A stretch of 54,129 nt of DNA from Chachezhania sediminis (GTDB lineage: Bacteria > Pseudomonadota > Alphaproteobacteria > Rhodobacterales > Rhodobacteraceae): NCBI RefSeq assembly GCF_009765275.1, contig NZ_VOPH01000018.1, positions 1 to 54,129 of the forward strand, read 5' to 3'. Position numbers and translations under genes: made by a program. Within the stretch, counting starts at the first letter, position 1. Each line of letters begins with the position of its first letter. The notes under the pieces were generated by a model that worked only from the letters and a program-made list of their open reading frames with translations, did not search any database and was not told the origin of the DNA. Below, piece after piece: positions 41,792 to 49,838 of this stretch.

Positions 41792-44700
41792 ATGACCGAG
41801 AGCCCCCGATTCATCCACCTGCGCCTGCACACCGAATACTCCCTGCTGGAAGGCGCCGTGCGGCTGAAGAAGCTGCCCGCGCTCTGCCAGGCGGCAGAGA
41901 TGCCGGCGGTGGCGCTGACCGATACCAACAACCTGTTCGCGGCCCTGGAGTTTTCGGTCACGCTGGCCGGTGCCGGGATCCAGCCGATCCTGGGGATGCA
42001 GGTCGACCTGGCCTATATGCCGGTCCAGCCGGGCGAGAAGCCGAAGGATCCGGCGCCCATCGTCCTGCTGGCGCAGTCCGAGGCGGGTTATCTGAATCTG
42101 ATGAAGCTGAATACCTGCCTTTATGTCGGCAAGGGCGGGCAGCTGCCGCAGGTCACGCTGGAGGAACTGGACGCGCATTCCGAGGGACTGATCTGCCTCA
42201 GTGGCGGTCCCGACGGTCCCGTCGGGCGGCTTTTGCAGGGCGGGCAGCGGCCGGCGGCCGAGGCGTTGATGGCGCGGCTGCACGGGATCTTCGCCGACCG
42301 GCTCTATGTCGAGTTGCAGCGCCATCCCGGATCGAACGGTCCGGCCGAGGTCGAGAAGCTGACCGAGCGCGGCCATGTCGAGATGGCCTATGCCATGGAC
42401 ATCCCGCTGGTCGCGACGAACGACGTCTATTTCCCGTCCGCCAAGATGTACGAGGCACATGACGCGCTGATCTGCATTGCCGAGGGCGCCTATGTCGACC
42501 AGCAGCAGCCGCGCCGCAAGCTGACACCGCAGCACCATTTCACTTCGCAGAAGGACATGGTGGCGCTGTTTGCCGACCTGCCCGAAGCCTTGGAAAACAC
42601 GGTCGAGATCGCCCGCCGCTGTGCCTTCATGGCCTACAGGCGCGACCCGATCCTGCCGCGCTTTGCCGAGGACGAGGTCGACGAACTGCGCCGCCAGGCC
42701 AAAGAGGGCTTGAAGGCGCGCCTGGCGGTTATTCCGCACGCGACCTCGGTCGACGAATACGAGGCGCGGCTGGAGTTCGAGCTGGGCATCATCGAGGGCA
42801 TGGGCTTTCCCGGCTACTTCCTGATCGTGGCCGACTTCATCAAGTGGGCGAAGGATCACAACATTCCCGTCGGTCCGGGCCGGGGCTCGGGCGCGGGCAG
42901 CCTTGTCGCCTACGCACTGACGATCACCGACCTCGACCCGCTGCGCTATTCGCTGCTGTTCGAACGGTTCCTGAACCCGGAACGGGTTTCGATGCCCGAC
43001 TTCGACATCGACTTCTGCATGGATCGCCGCGAAGAGGTGATCGAATACGTGCAGGGCAAGTATGGCGCCGACAGGGTGGCACAGATCATCACCTTCGGTG
43101 CGCTTCTGTCCAAGGCTGCCGTGCGCGACATCGGCCGCGTGTTGCAGATGCCCTATGGCCAGGTCGACCGGCTGTCCAAGATGATCCCGGTCGAGGGCGT
43201 GAAGCCGGTGTCGATCGAGAAGGCCCTGGCCGACGAACCCCGCCTGCGCGAGGAAGCCCGCGCCGAGGAGGTCGTGAACCGCCTTCTGACCTATGGCCAG
43301 CAGGTCGAGGGGCTGTTGCGCAATGCCTCGACCCACGCCGCCGGTGTCGTGATCGGCGACCGGGCGCTGGACGAGCTTGTGCCGCTTTACCAGGATCCGC
43401 GATCCAACATGCCGGCAACCCAGTTCAACATGAAATGGGTGGAACAGGCCGGGCTGGTGAAGTTCGACTTCCTGGGTCTGAAGACCCTGACCGTTATCCA
43501 GAACGCGATCGACCAGATTCATGCCTCGGGCCGGCATCTGCATGTCGCGGCCGACGGGCGCCAGCTTTACGAACCGCCCGAGGGCGCGGTGGACGAGATC
43601 AACGCGATCCCGCTGGATGACGAGGCGACTTATGCGCTTTACGCCGCGGCCAAGACCGTGGCGGTGTTCCAGGTGGAAAGCTCGGGCATGATGGATGCGC
43701 TGAAGCGCATGAAGCCCACCTGTATCGAGGACATCGTGGCCCTTGTCGCGCTCTATCGTCCGGGCCCGATGGAGAACATCCCGAAGTACTGCGAAGTGAA
43801 GAACGGGCTGTCGGACCGCGACCGGCTGCACCCGACCATCGACCATATCCTGGACGAGACGCAGGGCATCATCGTCTACCAGGAACAGGTGATGCAGATC
43901 GCGCAGGAGATGGCGGGCTATACGCTGGGCGGTGCCGACCTTCTGCGCCGCGCCATGGGCAAGAAGATCCAGGAGGCGATGGACGCCGAGCGGCCCAAGT
44001 TCATCAAGGGCGCCAAGGAAAACGGCGTCGACGACAAGAAGGCGCTGGAGGTCTGGAACCTTCTCGACAAGTTCGCCAACTACGGTTTCAACAAATCCCA
44101 CGCCGCGGCCTATGCCGTGGTCAGCTACCAGACCGCGTGGCTAAAGACGAACCACCCGGTCGAGTTCATGGCCGGCGTGATGAACTGCGATATCCACCTG
44201 ACCGACAAGCTGGCGATCTATTTCGAAGAAGCGCGGAAGGGGCTGCAGCTGCCCTGGGTGCCGCCTTGCGTGAACCGGTCCGAGGCGACTTTCACGGTGC
44301 GCGACGGCGCGCTGGTCTATGGGCTGGGCGCGCTGAAGAACGTCGGGGTCGAGGCGATGCGCCTTGTGACCGAAGGCCGGCGCGCGGAAGGTGTCGACAA
44401 GCCCTTCGTCACGCTTTTCGATGTTGCGCGCCGGGTCGACCTGAAGCGGATCGGCAAGCGGCCGCTGGAGATGCTGGCCCGGTCGGGCGCCTTCGACCAG
44501 CTGGATCCGAACCGGCGCCGGGTCATGGAAAGCCTGGATGCGCTGGTCAGCTATTCGGCCGCGATCCAGGACCAGAAGGAATCGAAACAGGTCTCGCTGT
44601 TTGGCGAGGCGGGCGAGGATCTGCCGGAACCGCGGCTGGCGGGCGTGCCCGACTGGCTGCCGGCGGAACGGCTGGGGGAAGAGTTCAAGGCGGTGGGCTT

Positions 44701-45304
44701 CTACCTGTCGGGCCATCCGCTGGACGACGACATGGCGGTGCTGAAGCGCCGGGGCATCATGACCCTGGACGAGGTGACGGAACGCGCGGCCCGTGGGCCC
44801 CACGTGGCCAAGCTGGCGGGCATCGTCGCCGGCCGGCAGGAGCGCAAGTCCGCGCGCGGCAACCGCTTTGCCTTCTGCCAGATGTCGGACCCAACGGGCG
44901 CCTACGAGGTGACACTCTTCTCCGAGGCGCTGGAAGCCGGGCGCGAACACCTGGAAACCGGATCCCGCGTGGTGGTCCAGGTCGAGGCGACACTGGAAGC
45001 CGACCAGTTGAAGCTGCTTGGCCGCACGGTGACCCCGATCGAGGCCGCAGTGGCCCAGGGCGGCGTTTCGGGCCTGAAGGTATGGATCGAGGATCCGCGC
45101 GCCATCGCCACGGTCGCGCGCGTCCTGGAAGAGGCGAAGGCGGCCGCCAAGGCCGCCACCCGCGCACCGGTGCAGCTCTGCCTGTGCGATCCCGGCCTGC
45201 CGGGAGAGGTCGACATGGAACTGGGCACGGACTTCGTCGTCTCGTCCCAGATCCGCCAGGCTCTGAAAAGCCTGGAGGGCGTGACCATGGTGGACGAGAT
45301 CTGA
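41792..45304 (+). CDS. dnaE: DNA polymerase III subunit alpha
   Basis: 1170 residues from the ATG at 41792 (MTESPRFIHLRLHTEYSLLEGAV); the open frame upstream runs through repeat copy B and is not coding. The N-terminal PHP domain starts HLRLHTEYSLLEG. The polymerase active site is PDFDIDFC, with Asp403 and Asp405 aligned to Asp401 and Asp403 of E. coli DnaE. GPGRGSGAGSLVAYAL, YRPGPMENIP and FNKSHAAAYAVVSYQTAWLK are family blocks. An OB-fold near about 1000-1080 (AKLAGIVAGRQERKSARGNRFAF) is followed by the C-terminal tau-binding region. It is the main replicative polymerase of the cell. Confidence 0.97.
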   Translation: MTESPRFIHLRLHTEYSLLEGAVRLKKLPALCQAAEMPAVALTDTNNLFAALEFSVTLAGAGIQPILGMQVDLAYMPVQPGEKPKDPAPIVLLAQSEAGYLNLMKLNTCLYVGKGGQLPQVTLEELDAHSEGLICLSGGPDGPVGRLLQGGQRPAAEALMARLHGIFADRLYVELQRHPGSNGPAEVEKLTERGHVEMAYAMDIPLVATNDVYFPSAKMYEAHDALICIAEGAYVDQQQPRRKLTPQHHFTSQKDMVALFADLPEALENTVEIARRCAFMAYRRDPILPRFAEDEVDELRRQAKEGLKARLAVIPHATSVDEYEARLEFELGIIEGMGFPGYFLIVADFIKWAKDHNIPVGPGRGSGAGSLVAYALTITDLDPLRYSLLFERFLNPERVSMPDFDIDFCMDRREEVIEYVQGKYGADRVAQIITFGALLSKAAVRDIGRVLQMPYGQVDRLSKMIPVEGVKPVSIEKALADEPRLREEARAEEVVNRLLTYGQQVEGLLRNASTHAAGVVIGDRALDELVPLYQDPRSNMPATQFNMKWVEQAGLVKFDFLGLKTLTVIQNAIDQIHASGRHLHVAADGRQLYEPPEGAVDEINAIPLDDEATYALYAAAKTVAVFQVESSGMMDALKRMKPTCIEDIVALVALYRPGPMENIPKYCEVKNGLSDRDRLHPTIDHILDETQGIIVYQEQVMQIAQEMAGYTLGGADLLRRAMGKKIQEAMDAERPKFIKGAKENGVDDKKALEVWNLLDKFANYGFNKSHAAAYAVVSYQTAWLKTNHPVEFMAGVMNCDIHLTDKLAIYFEEARKGLQLPWVPPCVNRSEATFTVRDGALVYGLGALKNVGVEAMRLVTEGRRAEGVDKPFVTLFDVARRVDLKRIGKRPLEMLARSGAFDQLDPNRRRVMESLDALVSYSAAIQDQKESKQVSLFGEAGEDLPEPRLAGVPDWLPAERLGEEFKAVGFYLSGHPLDDDMAVLKRRGIMTLDEVTERAARGPHVAKLAGIVAGRQERKSARGNRFAFCQMSDPTGAYEVTLFSEALEAGREHLETGSRVVVQVEATLEADQLKLLGRTVTPIEAAVAQGGVSGLKVWIEDPRAIATVARVLEEAKAAAKAATRAPVQLCLCDPGLPGEVDMELGTDFVVSSQIRQALKSLEGVTMVDEI

Positions 45305-45370
45305 ACCGGGGGTGTCGGCGGGGTAAACCCCGCTCTACGTGGGTTTGCGGGCGCCACTGACGTGTCGGGC

Positions 45371-45505
45371 TTGCCGATTGCCCGTTGCCGGGCAATGCCT
45401 CCGGCGGGAGTATTTTTGAAAAGAAGAAGCCGGGCGTGCGCTCCTGACTTCTTTGGTCTTCAAATACCTCGGGGGAGCCCGAAGGGCGCGGGGGCAGAGC
45501 CCCCT
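45371..45505 (+). repeat. Mosaic intergenic repeat, copy C
   Basis: Same orientation as copy B. It has TTGCCCGTTGCCGGGCAA, the CTCCGGCGGGAGTATTTTTG unit, a long imperfect hairpin at 45408-45470 whose outer ends are GTATTT and AAATAC, then GGGGGCAGAGCCCCC at 45490-45504. It lies 67 bp after the dnaE stop and probably ends its transcript. The rest of the 312-bp gap to hisS has a GCCCC-GAAA-GGGGC hairpin (45554-45567) and no gene. Confidence 0.9.
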
Positions 45506-45616
45506 CGGCCGCCCGATCCGGGGAATGCGGCCCGGAATGCAGGCGCCGGGCTTGCCCCGAAAGGGGCACTGGGCTAGACCCCGCCGCGACTGCGGCCCGC
45601 TTCAGGACATTCCCCC

Positions 45617-47125
45617 ATGGCCAAGCCCAAGAAGACCCCCCGCCCGAAGGCCGAGACGCCCAAAGGGTTCCGTGACTATTTCGGCGCCGAGGTGACCCGG
45701 CGTTCCGAAATGCTGCGCACGATTGCCGGGGTCTATCATCGATACGGCTTCGACGCGCTGGAAAGCTCGGCCGTCGAGACGGTCGAGGCGCTGGGCAAGT
45801 TCCTGCCCGATGTCGACCGCCCGAACGAGGGCGTCTTTGCCTGGCAGGAAGAGGATGGCGACTGGCTCGCCTTGCGCTATGACATGACGGCGCCGCTGGC
45901 GCGGGTCTATGCGCAGCATCGCAATGACCTGCCGACGCCTTATCGCCGCTACACGATGGGTCCGGTCTGGCGGAACGAGAAGCCGGGGCCGGGGCGGTTC
46001 CGGCAGTTCTACCAGTGCGATGCGGACACGGTCGGCACCGCCTCGATGGCGGCCGATGCCGAGATCTGCGCGATGCTGTCGGACACGCTGGAAGAGGTGG
46101 GGATCGACCGCGGCGACTACATCGTCCGCGTCAACAACCGAAAGGTTTTGAACGGCGTCATGGAAGTGGCGGGCGTGCTGGATCCGTCGGATCCGGATGC
46201 GCATTTCGCCGAGCGCGGCATCGTACTGCGCGCCATCGACAAGCTGGACCGGCTGGGCGAGGACGGCGTGCGCGCGCTGCTGGGCGAGGGCCGCAAGGAC
46301 GAGAGCGGCGATTTCACCAAGGGCGCGGGCCTGTCGCCCGAGCAGGCCGATATCGTCATGGGCTTTGTCAGCGCCGGCCGCGCGACCGGGGCCGAGACGG
46401 TGGCCGTGCTGCATGACCTGGTGAAGGGTTCAGAGACCGGAACCACCGGGGTCAACGAACTGGAACAGATTGCCGAACTGCTGGATGCGGGCGGTTACGG
46501 CTCTGATCGTGCCGTGATCGACCCGTCGGTCGTACGGGGGCTGGGCTATTATACCGGGCCGGTCTACGAGGCCGAGCTGACCTTCGAGATCCTGGACGAG
46601 AAGGGCCGTCCGCGGCAGTTCGGGTCGGTCTCGGGCGGCGGGCGCTATGACGACTTGGTCAAACGGTTCACCGGACAGGAAGTGCCGGCGACGGGCATCT
46701 CCATCGGAGTCGACCGGTTGTTGGCGGCGCTGACGGCGAAGGGGCGGTTCAAGGACGAGTCTGCGGGGCCGGTCGTCGTCACCGTGATGGATCGCGACCG
46801 GATGGCGGATTACCAGGCCATGGTGGCGGAGCTGCGGAATGCGGGCATCCGGGCCGAGGTCTATCTGGGCAACCCCAAGAACTTCGGCAATCAGCTGAAA
46901 TATGCGGACAAGCGGGGCAGCCCGGTGGCCGTGATCCAGGGCTCGGCCGAGAAGGACGCGGGCGTCATCCAGATCAAGGACCTGATCCTTGGCGCCCAGA
47001 TCGCGGCGGAAGCGACGCTGGAGGAATGGAAGGAACGGCCCAGCCAGTACGAGGTGGCGCGTTCCGATCTGGTGGCGACCGTCCGGCGCATTCTGAACGA
47101 CCAGAACGACCGGGGGCAGGGCTGA
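45617..47125 (+). CDS. hisS: Histidyl-tRNA synthetase
   Basis: 502 residues, the longer alphaproteobacterial form. The N terminus is lysine-rich ([20 protein letters not shown]). Class II motif 2 is [21 protein letters not shown]; the histidine-specific motif is [14 protein letters not shown], and motif 3 is [15 protein letters not shown]. It charges tRNA-His. The stop overlaps the next start (TGATG), so hisS, hisZ and hisG form one operon. Confidence 0.95.
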   Translation: MAKPKKTPRPKAETPKGFRDYFGAEVTRRSEMLRTIAGVYHRYGFDALESSAVETVEALGKFLPDVDRPNEGVFAWQEEDGDWLALRYDMTAPLARVYAQHRNDLPTPYRRYTMGPVWRNEKPGPGRFRQFYQCDADTVGTASMAADAEICAMLSDTLEEVGIDRGDYIVRVNNRKVLNGVMEVAGVLDPSDPDAHFAERGIVLRAIDKLDRLGEDGVRALLGEGRKDESGDFTKGAGLSPEQADIVMGFVSAGRATGAETVAVLHDLVKGSETGTTGVNELEQIAELLDAGGYGSDRAVIDPSVVRGLGYYTGPVYEAELTFEILDEKGRPRQFGSVSGGGRYDDLVKRFTGQEVPATGISIGVDRLLAALTAKGRFKDESAGPVVVTVMDRDRMADYQAMVAELRNAGIRAEVYLGNPKNFGNQLKYADKRGSPVAVIQGSAEKDAGVIQIKDLILGAQIAAEATLEEWKERPSQYEVARSDLVATVRRILNDQNDRGQG

Positions 47126-48213
47126 TGGACGCGCGTGCGGCCACGCTGGCGCGGGCGGCCCGGCTGAAGGCGATGTTCGAGGCCGCGGGCGCGAAACCGG
47201 TCGATCCGGCCGTGCTGCAACCGGCCCACCTTCTGCTGGAACTGTATGGCGAGGACATCCGGGCCCGGGCCTATGTCACGTCGGACGCGGTCCGGGGCGA
47301 GCTGATGCTGCGGCCGGACTTCACGGTGCCGGTGGTGCAGATGCACATGGCGGGTGGGGCCGACCCGGCCCGCTATACCTATGCCGGAGAGGTCTTCCGA
47401 CGGCAGGAGGTGGACCCGTCCCGCGCCAGCGAATTCGTTCAGGTGGGATACGAGGTCTTCGACCGCGAGAACCCGGCGGCTGCGGATGCCGAGGTCTTTG
47501 CCCTGATTTCGCACGGGGTGTCGGACCTGAAGGGCCTGCGTGCAGCGACCGGCGATATCGGGATCCTGATGGCGGCCGTCGACGGGCTGGAGACGAGCCC
47601 CGCGCGAAAGGCCGCCTTGATGCGGCATATCTGGCGACCGCGGCGGTTCCGGGGACTGCTGGAACGCTATTCCGGCCGGTCGCCGGTGCCCCCGGCGCGG
47701 GCCGCGCTGCTGGCTGGGGCCGCCGCCGACGACGCGCCCGCGATCGGGCTGCGCAGCCGCGAGGAAGTCGAGGCGCGGATCGAGACGCTGCGTGCCGACG
47801 CCGCCACGCCGCCCCTGTCGGGGTTGACGCTGTCGGCGCTGGGCGCGCTGCTGGCGGTGCGCGAGACAATGCCCTTCGCGCTGGAACGGTTGCGGGACAT
47901 CGCCATCGACCTGCCGGCGATCACCCCGGCGCTGGACCGGCTGGAGGCGCGGATCGCGGCCCTGCGGGCGCGGGGCGTGAATGTCGACAAGCTGGATTTC
48001 GAGGCCTCCTATGGCCGGACCTCGATGGAATATTACGACGGCTTCGTCTTCGGCTTCTATGCCGAGGGACGGCCGGATCTGCCGGCGGTCGCCAGCGGCG
48101 GGCGTTACGATGCGCTGACCCGGATCCTGGGGCAGGGGGCCGAGATCCCGGCCGTGGGCGGCATTATCCGGCCGGGACTGATGGTCGATCTGGGAGCGGC
48201 TCGATGGGCGTGA
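47125..48213 (+). CDS. hisZ: ATP phosphoribosyltransferase regulatory subunit
   Basis: 362 residues. It resembles the catalytic core of histidyl-tRNA synthetase (ELMLRPDFTVPVVQMHM, YAGEVFRRQEVDPSRASEFVQVGYEVF) but lacks the anticodon-binding domain. HisZ is required by the short form of HisG and senses histidine. The gene overlaps hisS by 1 bp and hisG by 10 bp. A paralogue of HisS beside hisS points to an old duplication. Confidence 0.93.
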   Translation: MDARAATLARAARLKAMFEAAGAKPVDPAVLQPAHLLLELYGEDIRARAYVTSDAVRGELMLRPDFTVPVVQMHMAGGADPARYTYAGEVFRRQEVDPSRASEFVQVGYEVFDRENPAAADAEVFALISHGVSDLKGLRAATGDIGILMAAVDGLETSPARKAALMRHIWRPRRFRGLLERYSGRSPVPPARAALLAGAAADDAPAIGLRSREEVEARIETLRADAATPPLSGLTLSALGALLAVRETMPFALERLRDIAIDLPAITPALDRLEARIAALRARGVNVDKLDFEASYGRTSMEYYDGFVFGFYAEGRPDLPAVASGGRYDALTRILGQGAEIPAVGGIIRPGLMVDLGAARWA

Positions 48214-48902
48214 AACTGGGCGTGCCCTCGAAGGGCCGGCTGATGGAAAAGACCTTCGACTGGTTCGAAAAACGCGGCATCCGCATGGTGCGCACAGAAT
48301 CGGAACGGGAGTATGCCGGCGCCGTTGAAGGTATCGACGGCATCGACCTGGTGCTGCTGTCGGCGGGAGAGATCCCGCGCGAACTGGCCGCCGGCCGCAT
48401 CCATATGGGCGTCACCGGCACGGATCTCGTGCACGAGAAGCTGCCGCTTTGGGAACAGCAGGTCGAAGAGGTCGTGCCGATGGGCTTCGGCCATGCCGAC
48501 CTTGTACTGGCAGTGCCGCGGTTCTGGCGCGATGTCGACACCGTCGACGACCTCGACGCGGCCGCGGCGGCGTTCCGGCGTGTGCATGGGGAACGGTTGC
48601 GGATCGCGACCAAGTACCACCGGCTGGTCCGGGAATACCTGACCGATGGGGGCGTGGCCGACTATGCACTGATCGACAGCCAGGGCGCGACCGAGGGCAC
48701 GGTGAAGAACGAGACGGCCGAAGCCATTGCCGACATCACCTCGACCGGCGAGACGCTGAAGGCGAACCACCTGAAGATCCTGTCGGACGGGCCGATCCTG
48801 AAGTCGCAGGCGACCCTGTGGCGCAGCCGCACGGCGCCCTGTACCCCCACGGAGCGGGCGACGCTGCAGCAATGCCTTGATCAGGTGCTGGAGCCGGTCT
48901 GA
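48204..48902 (+). CDS. hisG: ATP phosphoribosyltransferase, short form
   Basis: 232 residues, matching the short HisG that lacks the C-terminal regulatory domain and depends on HisZ. VPSKGRLMEKTFDWFEKRGI opens the protein; GRIHMGVTGTDLVHEKLPLWE and RIATKYHRLVREYL are in the phosphoribosyl-binding region. It catalyses the first step of histidine synthesis, joining ATP and PRPP. The 10-bp overlap with hisZ supports coupled translation and complex assembly. Confidence 0.95.
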   Translation: MGVKLGVPSKGRLMEKTFDWFEKRGIRMVRTESEREYAGAVEGIDGIDLVLLSAGEIPRELAAGRIHMGVTGTDLVHEKLPLWEQQVEEVVPMGFGHADLVLAVPRFWRDVDTVDDLDAAAAAFRRVHGERLRIATKYHRLVREYLTDGGVADYALIDSQGATEGTVKNETAEAIADITSTGETLKANHLKILSDGPILKSQATLWRSRTAPCTPTERATLQQCLDQVLEPV

Positions 48903-49249
48903 CAGGGCGGCCTGGGGGCGGAGCCGCTTGTCCCAAGGCGCATGAGGTCGCCGAACTAACCGGGCGGGTCGCGTCCAAAGCGCTCCCCATCGCCAGGTCG
49001 CGGTCGGGACGGGGGCGATGACTTGCCGCAACAGCCGCGCCCGATGACCTGGCCAAGGCCATTGCACAGAACCGACTGGGGTGTTCGCGGGCGTTGCCGG
49101 ACCGCGATCCGGTCGGCCGGCGGCACCTTTTCGCCGCCTCGCCTCGAAGGCGCCGCGCCGCGAACTGCCCCCTTCTTCTCTTCACAAATACCTCCAGGGG
49201 TCCGGGGACAGCGTCCCCGGCCGGCATGCCACAAGCCAGCCCCCGAAAC
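48903..49249. other. 347-bp intergenic region after hisG
   Basis: No supported gene. Short open frames occur on both strands but none resembles a known family. The last third holds repeat copy D. The region 48920-49150 is high-GC and unremarkable; it may contain decayed coding sequence, but I cannot show that. Confidence 0.5.
49171..49221 (+). repeat. Mosaic intergenic repeat, partial copy D
   Basis: CCTTCTTCTCTTCACAAATACCTC followed by a GGGG spacer and the hairpin CCGGGGA-CAGCG-TCCCCGG (49202-49220) matches the right half of copy B (CTTCTTTGGTCCACAAATACCTC...GGGGACAGCGTCCCC). The left half with CTCCGGCGGGAG is missing. It is a truncated member, at the 3' side of both hisG and the convergent DUF1489 gene. 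Confidence 0.75.
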
Positions 49250-49687
49250 TCAGAGAACGCCGATATCCGCCAGCGCGCGGTCCAGGTCCGGTGGCAGCAC
49301 GTCGCCGCGATCGGCCCTGCGGCCGGCTGGCAGGTCGCGGGGCGCATCCTCGGCCGCAAGGTAGCGCCAGCCCTGGAACGGGCGGCGCTGGGCGGGGGTG
49401 GTCAGTACGATCTCGGGCTCCATCACCAGCGCGCAGCGGCGGGTGCCGTCCTCGGCCGTGACCTCGTCCAGCCGGACGATCCGCTGGCGGCACTGGATCA
49501 CGCCCTTGATCACCCAGTAAAGCGATCCGCCGTCCAGCAGATCGGCCTCGCGCTTGGGCCACATGCGGGTGACGTGGCGGGGCAGGCCGTCGGGCCAGAC
49601 GCCCTCGTTCCTGCGGATCTTCTGCCAAAGCGCCAGATCCTCGATGTCGTCCGCGCCGACGCAGAGCTTGACCAGATGTACCGTCAT
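49250..49687 (-). CDS. DUF1489 family protein
   Basis: 145 residues. MTVHLVKLCVGADDIEDLALWQ, RHVTRMWPKREADLLDGGSLYWVIKGVIQCRQRIV and PFQGWRYLAAEDAPRDL match the DUF1489 pattern found across alphaproteobacteria. Function is not known; it is a small soluble, single-domain protein. It is divergent from nrdJ, 151 bp apart, and convergent with the his operon. Confidence 0.88.
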   Translation of the reverse strand: MTVHLVKLCVGADDIEDLALWQKIRRNEGVWPDGLPRHVTRMWPKREADLLDGGSLYWVIKGVIQCRQRIVRLDEVTAEDGTRRCALVMEPEIVLTTPAQRRPFQGWRYLAAEDAPRDLPAGRRADRGDVLPPDLDRALADIGVL

Positions 49688-49838
49688 GTCACCCCGTTGG
49701 ATCGATTCTCATCCTGCCCACAACAGCATATTGCGGTCACATACCAAAAATCTTCAAGGGGTAGCGTCCGGCGTTGATGGTTCGGGCCATCTGAGGTAGT
49801 CTGGGCCTCCTCATATCATTTCACTGGGAATCGTTTCC
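49688..49838. promoter_or_regulatory. Divergent gap between DUF1489 and nrdJ
   Basis: The 151-bp gap should hold both promoters. ACAACAGCATATTGCG (49720-49735) is a loose resemblance to an NrdR box but lacks symmetry. I see no cobalamin riboswitch: there is no B12-box-like GCCACTG and the space is short for the full fold. Confidence 0.4.

Noticed and set aside
49720-49735. NrdR-box-like sequence upstream of nrdJ
   Set aside because: Only part of the consensus fits, there is no clear dyad and no second box at the usual spacing.
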